Positions 1-8,247 of a DNA stretch of 64,000 nucleotides are shown piece by piece. The notes under the pieces are model-generated. The model was not told the DNA's origin and made no database searches. It saw only the letters and a list, made by a program, of their open reading frames with translations. Every line of letters starts with the position of its first letter. The first letter of the stretch is position 1. A program made the position numbers and the translations under genes. This DNA comes from DASUWK01 sp036378435 (lineage in GTDB: Bacteria > Chloroflexota > Dormibacteria > Dormibacterales > Dormibacteraceae): positions 1 to 64,000 of the forward strand of contig DASUWK010000023.1 of assembly GCA_036378435.1 (NCBI GenBank), in the 5' to 3' direction.

Positions 1-635
1 CGGGTCTGCCCCCCGTCGCCCCGCATGACCGGCGCCTCGCCGTCCAGCAGTCGGGTGCAGGTGATCGCCACCACGCCCGCCTCGCCGGTGCCGTCCTGCA
101 GCGGGCCGTAGACGTTGCCGTAGCGGAGAGCCAGCGGCCGCAGACCGTGCGAGCGCTCGAACATGCCGAGGTAGCCCTCGCAGGCGAGCTTGGCCGCGCC
201 GTACGGACTGAGCGGGCGGGCGGCAGCGGTCTCGGGTGTGGGCAAGCGCGTGGCCGCACCGTAGATGGCGCCTCCTGTCGAGGCCATTACGAACCTCAAG
301 ACGCCCGCGTCGAGCGACGCCTTGATCAGTCCCACGGTGCCGACCACGTTGGCCAGCGCGTCACCGGCGGGGTCGCGGCGCGAGCGGCTGACGCCCGCCT
401 GTGCCGCCAGGTGCAGCACCGCATCGGGCGCAAAGCCGTTGATCGCCTCGGCGGCCCGGGCGCTGCCGACCTCCGCCACGACCAGCTCCGCCGCCGCGGG
501 CGCCCCCAGCGGGCAGGGATGCCGCAGGTCGTCGATCACGAGCACCTGTCCTCCCTCGGCCAGCAGAGCGGCTACCGTGTGATGGCCGATGAAGCCGGCG
601 CCACCGGTGACCACGACCCGACCGAGCGAACCCAT
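1..635 (-). CDS. NAD-dependent epimerase/dehydratase (UDP-glucose 4-epimerase-like), 3' end cut by window
   Basis: Extended short-chain dehydrogenase that would act on a nucleotide sugar. Translation from the ATG at 635 gives the NAD-binding GGAGFIG motif at residues 11-17, an acidic residue pair after the second strand (DD, 35-36), and the catalytic tyrosine and lysine in YGAAK (Y145, K149). A later GNVYGP segment is the usual sugar-nucleotide binding region. About 211 residues are present; the C-terminus lies outside the window. It is divergent from the flippase-like gene and the two 5' ends overlap by about 47 bases unless the neighbour starts later. The family is clear; the exact sugar substrate cannot be told. 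Confidence 0.85.
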   Translation of the reverse strand, partial: MGSLGRVVVTGGAGFIGHHTVAALLAEGGQVLVIDDLRHPCPLGAPAAAELVVAEVGSARAAEAINGFAPDAVLHLAAQAGVSRSRRDPAGDALANVVGTVGLIKASLDAGVLRFVMASTGGAIYGAATRLPTPETAAARPLSPYGAAKLACEGYLGMFERSHGLRPLALRYGNVYGPLQDGTGEAGVVAITCTRLLDGEAPVMRGDGGQT

Positions 636-1620
636 CGAGCCGACCGTAGCACCGCGCCGCTCCGCCGTCCGGTGGCTGCGGCTGGCCGCGGTCCCGGTCG
701 TGACGGTGGGGCTCCTCTGGTACTTCCTGCACCGGCTGCCCCCGGGCACCATCGCCGACTCCTACCGGCACGCATCGCCCGCGCCGCTGGCGATCAGCGT
801 GGCGGCCGTCGCGGTCTTCATGGCAGCGCGCGCGTGGCGCTATCGGATCCTGCTCGGCGCCGGGGCGACCGCCGCGCCGCCCGCCGGTCCGACCGCGGCG
901 GTGACGGTGGCCGCCTGGTGGCCGGGGCTGCTGCTCCCGGGCATCGCCGCCGATGCGGCCTTCGTCTACCTCGCCGGCCGCCGCCTCGACACCACCTTGG
1001 TGCGAGCGGGCGGGGCCGCCGTCGCGGCACGGGTGCTGGACGTGGTCTCGCTGCTCGCGATCGGGCTCGTCACCGCGCCCCTGGCCGGCGCCCGGCTGCC
1101 CTGGTTCGTGTGGGCGCTGGCCACTCTCGCCCTGGTGGCCAGCGTGGCGCTGATGGCCGGCCTGCGGCGCCGCCGCTTCCGCGCGCCGCTGCTCGCCCTG
1201 CTGGCTCGCGTGCCGGGCGGGAAGCGCATCGGGGCTCGAGCCGAGCGGGCGCTCGAAGAGCTGGGTGGCGGCCGCCACCTGGTGGGGCTGGTGGTCGCGA
1301 CTGCGCTGGCTCGCGTCGCTACGGCCGTCCAGTACACCGCCCTCTTCGCCGCTCTTGGAGTGACCGTGACCATCTGGCAGGCCTGGTTCGCGCTGAGCTT
1401 TCGGACCCTCCTGCTGGCCATCCCGATCCAGGGGCTGGCCGGCCTCGGCACCACCCAGCTTTGGTGGACTGCCGCTCTCACCGTGATGGGCTTCCCCGCT
1501 CAGCGCGCGGAGACCGTCGGCTTTCAGATTCACCTGCTCGACCTCAGCGTGGTCGTGCCTGCCAGCTTCATCGGCGGGGCGGTGCTGCTCCTGGTTTACC
1601 GCCGGCGAAAGCCGTCGTAA
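589..1620 (+). CDS. Flippase-like membrane protein (lysylphosphatidylglycerol synthase TM / UPF0104 family)
   Basis: Polytopic membrane protein with about eight hydrophobic segments spread from residue 28 to the end, including the typical gatekeeper region around IQGLAGLGTTQLWW near residue 290. The family (AglD/MprF transmembrane domain) is linked to transport of lipid-bound sugars or lipids, which fits the adjacent sugar-nucleotide epimerase. No soluble synthase domain is attached. The start is uncertain: ATG 589 overlaps the divergent epimerase start by 47 bases, and no ATG, GTG or TTG in this frame lies between the overlap and the first membrane segment at about residue 28. Function is inferred from family only. 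Confidence 0.75.
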   Translation: MKPAPPVTTTRPSEPIEPTVAPRRSAVRWLRLAAVPVVTVGLLWYFLHRLPPGTIADSYRHASPAPLAISVAAVAVFMAARAWRYRILLGAGATAAPPAGPTAAVTVAAWWPGLLLPGIAADAAFVYLAGRRLDTTLVRAGGAAVAARVLDVVSLLAIGLVTAPLAGARLPWFVWALATLALVASVALMAGLRRRRFRAPLLALLARVPGGKRIGARAERALEELGGGRHLVGLVVATALARVATAVQYTALFAALGVTVTIWQAWFALSFRTLLLAIPIQGLAGLGTTQLWWTAALTVMGFPAQRAETVGFQIHLLDLSVVVPASFIGGAVLLLVYRRRKPS

Positions 1621-1675
1621 TCTCGAAGCCCTGAAGGACCCCAACCCCAAACCCGAGGAACAGATCGGCGGTCTC

Positions 1676-3154
1676 GTGATTCCCGGCCCGGCCGAGCTCG
1701 CCGAGCTATTGAACCTCGCCTGGGACGCCATCTTCGTGCGAGGCTTCCGCGACCCGGCGATCACGTACTGGAACCGCGGCGCCGAAGCGCTCTACGGCTA
1801 CGCGCCCGGCGATGCGCTCGGCCGGGCGCCGAGCAAGCTCTTGAAGACCGTCTACCCGGTGCCCCTCGACGAGATCGAGTGGCAGCTGCTGGCGACGGGC
1901 CGCTGGGAGGGCGAGCTGCTCCACCGTCACCGCTCCGGCCGGCAGGTGGCCGTGGCCAGCCGCTGGGTCCTGCGGCGGGACGAGGCGGGCGAGCCGATCG
2001 AGATCCTCGAGATCAACACCGACGTCACGGAGGAGCGGTTTGCGCAGGAGCAGCTCCGGGGCAGCGAGCAGCGCTTCCGGATGCTGGTCGAGAACGTCCG
2101 CGACCACGCCATCTTCATGCTCGATCCTCGCGGCGTCATCAGCACCTGGAACGAGGGCGCGCGGCGAATCAAGGGCTACGAGAGCTCAGAGATCATCGGC
2201 CGGCACTTCTCGACCTTCTATCCGCGCGAGGACGTGATCGGCGGCAAGCCGCAATGGGAGCTGGAGCAGGCGCGCGAGCACGGGTCGATCGAGGACGAGG
2301 GCTGGCGCGTGCGCAAGGACGGCTCCAAGTTCTGGGCCAGCGTCGTCATCACCGCGCTCTACGACAACAGCGGCGCCCTGACCGGCTACGGCAAGGTGAC
2401 GCGAGATCTCACCGCCCGCCGCGAGGAGGAGGAGCGCCTCCGCGTCCACGCCGAGCGCATGGCCGAGCTGGAAGCGGCCAAGTCGAACTTCTTGAACCTC
2501 GCCTCGCACGAGCTGCGCGGCCCCCTGACCGTCATCCGGGGCTACCTCTCGATGTTCGCCGAGGGCAGCCTCGGCGATCTGAGCAACACCGGTCGCGAGG
2601 TGCTGCCGGTACTGGGCCAGAAGGTCAGCGAGATGGGGCACCTCATCGAGCAGATGCTCGAGGTGGCGCGGCTCGAGGAGGGCCGCCTCCAGCTGAACCG
2701 CCTCGAGGTCGACTCTCGCGACGTGGTGCGCAATGAGGTCGAGAGCTTGCGCCAGGGCGCTCTCGATCCCAACCTGACGATCGAGCTCAAGCTGCCCGAC
2801 GAGCCGGTCTACGCACGCCTGGACTCGAGTCGCCTGCACACGATCCTCGTCAACCTGCTCTCGAACGCCATCAAGTACTCGCCCGGCGGCGGCGTCATCG
2901 ACGTCGCGATGACCACGACTCCGACCGAGGTTCAGATCCGCGTGTCCGACCAGGGCGTCGGCATCGGCGTCGAGGACATGGCCACGCTGTTCACCAGGTT
3001 CGGTCGCGTGGTCACACCGGTCACAAGCGCGATACCGGGAGTGGGTCTCGGCCTTTATCTCTCACGCGAGCTTGCGCGCATGCACGGCGGCGATCTCGAG
3101 GCCGAGTCGCAGCCAGGCAGCGGCAGCACTGTCACGCTCACCCTGCCCCGCTAA
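1676..3154 (+). CDS. PAS-PAS sensor histidine kinase
   Basis: Soluble two-PAS histidine kinase: PAS 1 about residues 5-120, PAS 2 about 130-250, then a short coiled linker, HisKA domain with the phospho-accepting histidine near residue 278 (SHELRGPL), and an HATPase_c domain with N box (NLLSNAIKYS) and G boxes (DQGVGIG, GVGLGLYL). No membrane segment is visible, so it senses an internal signal such as redox state, light or a ligand. No response regulator is adjacent, so its partner lies elsewhere. The start is GTG at 1676; an in-frame alternative is not obvious. The domain assignment is firm, the signal unknown. Confidence 0.9.
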   Translation: MIPGPAELAELLNLAWDAIFVRGFRDPAITYWNRGAEALYGYAPGDALGRAPSKLLKTVYPVPLDEIEWQLLATGRWEGELLHRHRSGRQVAVASRWVLRRDEAGEPIEILEINTDVTEERFAQEQLRGSEQRFRMLVENVRDHAIFMLDPRGVISTWNEGARRIKGYESSEIIGRHFSTFYPREDVIGGKPQWELEQAREHGSIEDEGWRVRKDGSKFWASVVITALYDNSGALTGYGKVTRDLTARREEEERLRVHAERMAELEAAKSNFLNLASHELRGPLTVIRGYLSMFAEGSLGDLSNTGREVLPVLGQKVSEMGHLIEQMLEVARLEEGRLQLNRLEVDSRDVVRNEVESLRQGALDPNLTIELKLPDEPVYARLDSSRLHTILVNLLSNAIKYSPGGGVIDVAMTTTPTEVQIRVSDQGVGIGVEDMATLFTRFGRVVTPVTSAIPGVGLGLYLSRELARMHGGDLEAESQPGSGSTVTLTLPR

Positions 3155-3199
3155 TCTCGGCGCTCGCGTAAACCAGTCGGGAGGGGGAAGATTGTCGCC

Positions 3200-3847
3200 G
3201 TGGGCGCGGTGACCGTGGCTCGTCCCGCCGAGGAGAAGCAGACGCGAGCTCCTCGACCGACGCCCGACTCGGTCCTGCGCGCCGCGCGCCGCAGCTTCCT
3301 GGCCACCGGCACGATCGAGATGCGGTCACTCGCTCGCGACCTCGGCATCGGCCGCGCGACCCTCTATCGCTGGCAGGGCGGCCGCGAGGTGTTGCTGTCG
3401 GAGGTGATCGTCTCGCTCGGACTCGCCAACCTCCGGCGTGCGGAAGCCGACGTCGACGCTCCCCCGGGCGCGGAGCGCCTCTGCCTCGTGCACGACCTGC
3501 ACCTGCGCCGGATCAGCGACAGCCAGGCCATGCGCACGTTCATCCGCACCGAGCCTGAGGTCGCGTCGCGCGTCCTCCTCGACGGAGCCGGCACCGTGCA
3601 CGGCGGCGTCACGCGCGCGCTCGCTGACTTCATCGAGAGACTCGAGGCCGAGTCGAGCTGGCGCGCCCCGCTCGAACCGGCGACGCTGGCGGCGGCGATC
3701 AGCCGGCTTTCCGAGGCCTTCCTCTACTCCGACCTGATCGCCCATGACAAGCCGGACATAGACACGCCCGACTTCGTGCTGCGCATGATCCTGGGCGTGC
3801 CCCTGGCCGGTCAGCAGAAGCGCTCCCGCAAGCGCGTCGCGCGATAG
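3200..3847 (+). CDS. TetR-type transcriptional regulator, QsdR-like
   Basis: N-terminal helix-turn-helix at about residues 35-65, with the recognition region MRSLARDLGIGRATLYRWQG; the tryptophan in LYRW in place of the usual histidine-phenylalanine is typical of the QsdR subgroup of TetR regulators. The remaining 150 residues form the ligand/dimer domain. Start GTG at 3200 is preceded by a purine-rich GGGAGGGGGAAG. It ends 29 bases before the SDR start and may be cotranscribed with it. QsdR members regulate lactonase-type genes in Rhodococcus; no lactonase is seen here, so the target is unknown. Confidence 0.75.
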   Translation: MGAVTVARPAEEKQTRAPRPTPDSVLRAARRSFLATGTIEMRSLARDLGIGRATLYRWQGGREVLLSEVIVSLGLANLRRAEADVDAPPGAERLCLVHDLHLRRISDSQAMRTFIRTEPEVASRVLLDGAGTVHGGVTRALADFIERLEAESSWRAPLEPATLAAAISRLSEAFLYSDLIAHDKPDIDTPDFVLRMILGVPLAGQQKRSRKRVAR

Positions 3848-3876
3848 CCACCTGGCCCGGCGTAGCCGGGCGCCGG

Positions 3877-4710
3877 GTGATCATCACCGGCGCCACCCAG
3901 GGCATCGGCCTCGCCGCGGCTGTCGAGCTGGCGCGCCGCGGAGCGCAGCTCGTGCTGGTCGGCCGCAGCCAAGAGCGGCTGGCGTCGGCCGTGGCGCGCG
4001 TGCGTGCGGCGGCGCCGGACGCTCAGCCGGACACGCTGCGGGCCGATCTCTCCCTGATGAGCTCAGTGCGCGAGCTCGCCGGCGAGATCCTCGAGCGCTA
4101 CCCGGAGATCCACGTCCTGGTGAACAACGCGGGCGGGATGAACTCGCGGAGACAGCTAACTTCAGAGGGCCTCGAGCTGACCCTGGCGACCAACCACCTG
4201 GCGCCTTTCCTGCTCACGAGCCTGTTGCGCGAGCGCCTGGTCGCGAGCGCGCCGGCGCGTGTGATCACCACCGCGTCGGATGCGCATATCGGCGCGCGCA
4301 TCCACTTCGACGACCTCGAGGGCAGGCATGGCTACGGCTTCATCGGGCTCGGGCGCTACGGCGAGACCAAGCTGGCGAACATCCTCTTCACCGGTGAGCT
4401 CGCCCGCCGGCTCGAGGGCACCGGCGTCGCCGCGTACTGCTTCCACCCCGGCCTCGTCGCCACCGGCTTCAACCGCAACAACGGGCCGCTCCTGAGCCTC
4501 GCGATGCGAGCCTTCGTCATGCCGCTGGGCCGCTCGCCCGAGAAGGGAGCGGAGACCCTGGTCTGGCTCGCCGAGACTGACGACGTCACGGGTGAATCCG
4601 ACGGCTACTACCACGATCGCCGGCTGACGCCACCCAGTCGCGAGGCCGAGGACCTGGACACCGCTCGGCGTCTCTGGGAGGTCAGCGAGGAGCTCGTCGC
4701 CGCCCGCTGA
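3877..4710 (+). CDS. Short-chain dehydrogenase/reductase (retinol dehydrogenase-like)
   Basis: Classical SDR with TGATQGIG cofactor motif at residues 4-11, NNAG at about 87, and catalytic YGETK near residues 161-165; the GLVATGF segment after it matches retinol dehydrogenase-like members, usually NADP-dependent. The N-terminus looks short if GTG 3877 is used, because the coenzyme motif follows at once. In the same frame an ATA at 3844 would add an N-terminus of the usual length and overlap the stop of the upstream regulator; ATA starts are rare, so I keep the GTG. Substrate unknown. Confidence 0.8.
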   Translation: MIITGATQGIGLAAAVELARRGAQLVLVGRSQERLASAVARVRAAAPDAQPDTLRADLSLMSSVRELAGEILERYPEIHVLVNNAGGMNSRRQLTSEGLELTLATNHLAPFLLTSLLRERLVASAPARVITTASDAHIGARIHFDDLEGRHGYGFIGLGRYGETKLANILFTGELARRLEGTGVAAYCFHPGLVATGFNRNNGPLLSLAMRAFVMPLGRSPEKGAETLVWLAETDDVTGESDGYYHDRRLTPPSREAEDLDTARRLWEVSEELVAAR

Positions 4711-4729
4711 CGTCCGCCCCGATCAAGAG

Positions 4730-4758
4730 TTGGCAGGCCATGGGGTGCTATGTAAAGT
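4730..4758 (+). promoter_or_regulatory. Predicted promoter of the secreted EXORDIUM-like gene
   Basis: TTGGCA at 4730-4735 and TAAAGT at 4753-4758 are separated by 17 bases, a good fit to a housekeeping promoter. The leader to the ATG at 4858 would be about 90 bases and contains an 8-base inverted repeat (GCTCCCTC 4795-4802, GAGGGAGC 4830-4837). Found by eye only. Confidence 0.45.
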
Positions 4759-4857
4759 GAGCGTCAAGTTGCGTCGAGTTCTGTGTCCGCTAGTGCTCCC
4801 TCAGATCGCCCTCGACGCAGCGGAGTCTCGAGGGAGCCATGGCTACGAAAGGTGAGT

Positions 4858-5850
4858 ATGAGATTTAGGCGAAGTCTTCTTCTGCTTTGTGCCGCCGCGG
4901 GCTTCGCCGCGGCCCTGCCCGTCACCGGTCAGGCCGCCGGGTCAGGGGCTCCGATCCAGACGACGACCATCTCCCGGCACTTCATGATCACGCTGCCGGA
5001 GTTCCGGTACGCGGAGACGCATAAGACCGATTGCGTGCTGCCCATCGTGGTCTCGGTCACGTGCCTCGGCCTCGGGACGCCGATGACCTACGGCGGCGGG
5101 CCGATCCAGACCGCGCAGGCGGTCTACATCGTCTTCTGGGGCTGGAACGGCCGCGACCCCTCCGGCGAGGGGCCGTACCAGCAGAGCTTCTTCAACGGCG
5201 CCGGCGGCAGCGCCTGGGCTTCGAGCCAGACGCAGTACTGCGACAGCACCACGCTGCTCGGCACCGGCTGCGCGGCGGGCGCGAACCACGTCGGCAACCC
5301 GACCGGGCTGCTGAAGGGAACGTGGACGGACAACACCAACGCCGTGCCGACCAACCCGGACGACGCCGCCATCCAGGCCGAAGCGGCTCGCGCGGCGCAG
5401 TTCTTCGGCAACACGACGCCGGCCTCGAACGCCAGCACGCAGTACATCATCGACACGCCGCAGGGGAACTCCACGACTGGCTTCGCGACGCAGTGGTGCG
5501 CCTACCATGGCGCGGCATCGTCGAGCCTGGGCACCCTCTCCTACACCGACTTCCCGTACATCACGGACGCCGGCTCGAGCTGCGGTCAGAACTTCGTGAA
5601 CTCCGGCAGCGCCGGCCTGCTCGACGGTGTCAGCATCGTCGGCGGGCACGAGTACGGCGAGGCGTCCACCGACCCGGTGCCGCCCTCGGGCTGGACGGAC
5701 ACGATCGGCGCCGAGACCGGCGACAAGTGCGCCTGGATCTCGATTGGTCCCGGCGCGATCACCAACACCACCCTGTCGACAGGCACCTTCGCGGTTCAGG
5801 GCCTGTGGAGCAACGCCGCCAACGCAGGCCTCGGGGGCTGCGTCACCTAG
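4858..5850 (+). CDS. Secreted EXORDIUM/Phi-1-like protein with HExxE motif
   Basis: Exported protein of 330 residues. The start ATG 4858 is chosen because a ribosome site (AAAGGTGAG) lies just upstream and a signal peptide follows directly (RR, hydrophobic 6-22, AQAA-like cleavage around 26-28); the longer reading from 4783 lacks this. The mature part holds a GHEYGEASTDP motif at about residue 263 followed by GAETGDKC. This layout, HExxE-T-[DN]P then ExGDxC, resembles plant EXORDIUM (Phi_1) proteins, related to zinc-peptidase folds, but the third histidine-type ligand is not evident, so catalysis is uncertain. A larger paralogue lies at 36252-38888 and aligns along its first half. Confidence 0.65.
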   Translation: MRFRRSLLLLCAAAGFAAALPVTGQAAGSGAPIQTTTISRHFMITLPEFRYAETHKTDCVLPIVVSVTCLGLGTPMTYGGGPIQTAQAVYIVFWGWNGRDPSGEGPYQQSFFNGAGGSAWASSQTQYCDSTTLLGTGCAAGANHVGNPTGLLKGTWTDNTNAVPTNPDDAAIQAEAARAAQFFGNTTPASNASTQYIIDTPQGNSTTGFATQWCAYHGAASSSLGTLSYTDFPYITDAGSSCGQNFVNSGSAGLLDGVSIVGGHEYGEASTDPVPPSGWTDTIGAETGDKCAWISIGPGAITNTTLSTGTFAVQGLWSNAANAGLGGCVT

Positions 5851-5866
5851 ACAGAAGGCGACCCTA

Positions 5867-5897
5867 GACTAGGAGCCGCGTGCCGCGGCTCCTAGTC
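5867..5897 (+). promoter_or_regulatory. Perfect 14-bp hairpin covering ribosome site and start codon of the DUF1028 gene
   Basis: Arms 5867-5880 and 5884-5897 are exact reverse complements with a 3-base loop. The left arm contains AGGAG (5871-5875) and the first base of the GTG start (5880), so the hairpin would hide the ribosome site. It begins 17 bases after the stop of the upstream gene, so it could also act as that gene's terminator, although no T-run follows. Confidence 0.6.
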
Positions 5898-6734
5898 AGC
5901 ACTTATTCGATCGCCGCCTGCGACCTCGCCGCCGGCCAGTGGGGCGTCGCGGTCCAGTCCAAGTTCCTCGCCGTCGGCTCTGTCGTGCCCTGGGCCGAGC
6001 CGGCCGCGGGCGCGATCGCCACGCAGGCCTGGGCCAATCCTGGCTACGGGCCGAACGGCCTCGAGCTGCTCCGGCAGGGCGTCTCCGCCGAAGATGCGAT
6101 CGGCCGCTTGACGAGCGCCGATGAGGGCCGCGAGCACCGGCAGCTCGGCATCGTCGATGCCAAGGGGACGGCCGCCACCTACACCGGCTCGGAATGCCTC
6201 GACTGGGCCGGCGGGCGCACGGGCCCCGGCTACGCGGCGCAGGGCAACATCCTGGTCTCGGCGGCGACTGTCGACGCACTGGCCGGCACGTTCGAGGCCT
6301 CCGCCGGGCGGCCCCTCTCGGAGCGCCTGCTCGACTGCCTGGCGGCGGCGCAGGCGGCCGGCGGCGACCGGCGCGGGCAGCAGTCGGCCGCAATCCTGGT
6401 GGTCGAGAAGGACGGCGGCTACGCCAACCTTTCAGACGTGCTCGTCGACCTTCGAGTCGATGACCACGAGCACCCGATCGAGGAGCTGCGGCGGCTCTAC
6501 GGCCTGCACCAGGCGATCTTCGGCAGCACGCCGCGTGACGAATGGGTCACCGTCGACGCCGCGCTCGCGGGCGAGCTCCAGGAGCGCCTGGCGCGGCTCG
6601 GCTACGAGGGCCCGCTCGAAGAGACGCTCTTCCAGTGGGCGGGCAAGCTCAACCTGGAGGACCGCCTCGACGGGATCGAGCAGATCGACCCGGTGGTGCT
6701 GGCCGAGCTGCGGGACGTCACCCCCACGGACTAG
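5880..6734 (+). CDS. DUF1028 family protein (Ntn-hydrolase fold) with C-terminal peptidoglycan-binding-like domain
   Basis: DUF1028 domain at about residues 5-205: typical TYSIAACDLAAGQWGVAVQSK start, then GAIATQAWANPGYG and the GNILV segment; a smaller domain after residue 215 matches the putative peptidoglycan-binding tail common in this family. The family has an Ntn-hydrolase fold; its substrate is not established. GTG 5880 is the only start that retains the conserved N-terminus, and it lies inside a strong hairpin (5867-5897). The stop TAG shares a CTAG palindrome with the stop of the convergent hydrolase gene, a 4-base overlap. No signal peptide is seen. Confidence 0.85.
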   Translation: MPRLLVSTYSIAACDLAAGQWGVAVQSKFLAVGSVVPWAEPAAGAIATQAWANPGYGPNGLELLRQGVSAEDAIGRLTSADEGREHRQLGIVDAKGTAATYTGSECLDWAGGRTGPGYAAQGNILVSAATVDALAGTFEASAGRPLSERLLDCLAAAQAAGGDRRGQQSAAILVVEKDGGYANLSDVLVDLRVDDHEHPIEELRRLYGLHQAIFGSTPRDEWVTVDAALAGELQERLARLGYEGPLEETLFQWAGKLNLEDRLDGIEQIDPVVLAELRDVTPTD

Positions 6735-8239
6735 GTGCAGACCGCACCGTCTGGAGGCACCTTGAGATCGATGAAGTACGCGTTGGCATAGGAGCGCACG
6801 CAGGCGCTCACGTCGTAGCTGGTGTGCCCGTCGCCGTTGCGCGTGATCAGCACCGACGAGCTCAGCTCGTGCCGCACCGCCTGCGCCCACGCGTACGGGG
6901 TCGCGGGGTCGTTGCTGGTCCCGACCAACACGATCGGCGGCGCTCCCACCGCGTCGAGAGCCGCCGGTGTGTTCGTGGGGGCGGCCGGCCAGAACTTGCA
7001 GGGCAGGTCCGAGTAGGCGACGAACGGCCCCATGACCGGCGCGACCTGCGCCAGGTGCTGGGCGCGCTGGGCGAAATATGCGTCCGAGGTGTCCGGAAGC
7101 GGGTGGTCGAGGCAGTTGATGGCGTAGTTCGACTCGATCGAGTTCGAGTAGTGGCCGTTGTTGTCCCGCTCGGTATAGATGTCCGCGAGCCGGAGCAGCA
7201 CCCCGCCGTTGCCCGCCTCCGCGTCGTTGAGCGCCTGCGTGAGGTAGGGCCAGGACGACGTGTCGTAGAGCGCGAGCAGGATGCCGGTCAGTGCCAGCGT
7301 GCTGTTGAGGCTCCGGGCGCCGACCGGGAGCGGGTTGGCGTCCAGGCGCTCGAGGAACGCCAGCAGCTGCGACTTGGGGCTGCTGCCCGTGAAAGGGCAG
7401 GCCGGCTGCGAGTGAGGGCAGGCCGCCAGGTAGTCGTCGAGGTTCTTCTCGAATCCCTGCGCCTGGATGACGGTCAAGGAGGACTCGTCGATGTTGGTGT
7501 CGACCACGCCGTCGAGCACGAGCGCCCGGACGTGCGTCGGGAAGAGGTGAGCGTAGAAGTGCCCGAGGTAAGTGCCGTACGAATACCCGAGATAGGTCAG
7601 CTTCTGGTCGCCGACCGCCATGCGCAGCTCGTCGAGGTCACGCGCTGCCGACGCCGTGTCGACGTGGGCCAGGAGGGCGCCGTTCTTCTGGCAGCCGGAC
7701 GCCATCTGCTGCGCTTCGCTCGTGAGCGTTGACAGCTCACCGCCGTCGTCAGGGACCGCGTCCGCCGCGTTGAAGGCGTCCATCTGACCGTCGCTCAGAC
7801 ACTTGATCGGCTGGCTCTCCCCCACTCCGCGCGGATCGAAGCCGACGATGTCGAAGTAGGGCTCGAGCCCACTCCACGCGGAGAAGTCGTTGACCGCAAA
7901 GCTGGTGCCGGAGATCCCGGGCCCGCCGGGGTTCACGAGCAGCGAGCCGATCCGGTGCGCTGGGTCGGTGGCGGGATGTCGATTGACGGCGATCGCCAGC
8001 GTCGGACCGGTGGGATCGGCGTAGTCGATTGGCACTGACACATGCCCGCACTGCCAGCCGGCGGGCGAGCAGGCGGTCCAGTGGATCGGCGGCGGCGCCG
8101 GCAGGGCGGGCGAGGGGCTGATACCGGCCACGGGCGAAGGCGAGTGCACCACCCGGTGCGCGGTGTGCTGGACCGGTTTGGTGCAAGCCGACACCACCAC
8201 GCAGGCGAGGACGGCCAGGGTGATGGCGCGAGACTTCAC
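6731..8239 (-). CDS. Secreted alpha/beta-hydrolase lipoprotein, tripeptidyl-aminopeptidase (SlpD/TAP) type
   Basis: Begins with a lipoprotein signal (hydrophobic 5-17, cysteine at 19 in VVSAC), then a Pro/Ser-rich linker and an alpha/beta-hydrolase fold. Visible are NPGGPGISG (oxyanion region, about residue 110), FDPRGVGES, and the nucleophile serine in GYSYG near residue 220. The C-terminal part contains the YAINC and IVLVGTSNDPATP segments of the TAP C-terminal domain, with the catalytic histidine expected in DGHTSY. Family members remove short peptides from protein N-termini outside the cell. Start is GTG 8239; the gene lies 8 bases after the upstream methyltransferase stop and is probably cotranscribed. 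Confidence 0.88.
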   Translation of the reverse strand: MKSRAITLAVLACVVVSACTKPVQHTAHRVVHSPSPVAGISPSPALPAPPPIHWTACSPAGWQCGHVSVPIDYADPTGPTLAIAVNRHPATDPAHRIGSLLVNPGGPGISGTSFAVNDFSAWSGLEPYFDIVGFDPRGVGESQPIKCLSDGQMDAFNAADAVPDDGGELSTLTSEAQQMASGCQKNGALLAHVDTASAARDLDELRMAVGDQKLTYLGYSYGTYLGHFYAHLFPTHVRALVLDGVVDTNIDESSLTVIQAQGFEKNLDDYLAACPHSQPACPFTGSSPKSQLLAFLERLDANPLPVGARSLNSTLALTGILLALYDTSSWPYLTQALNDAEAGNGGVLLRLADIYTERDNNGHYSNSIESNYAINCLDHPLPDTSDAYFAQRAQHLAQVAPVMGPFVAYSDLPCKFWPAAPTNTPAALDAVGAPPIVLVGTSNDPATPYAWAQAVRHELSSSVLITRNGDGHTSYDVSACVRSYANAYFIDLKVPPDGAVCT

Positions 8240-8247
8240 CGGTGGGC

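Noticed and set aside
147..1634. Long plus-strand frame of 495 codons
   Set aside because: It is Arg/Gly/Ala-rich without domain features and is out of frame with the epimerase and flippase genes; a GC-driven shadow.
361..1764. Long minus-strand frame of 467 codons
   Set aside because: Antisense to the flippase gene and in a wrong frame for the epimerase; the real epimerase starts at 635.
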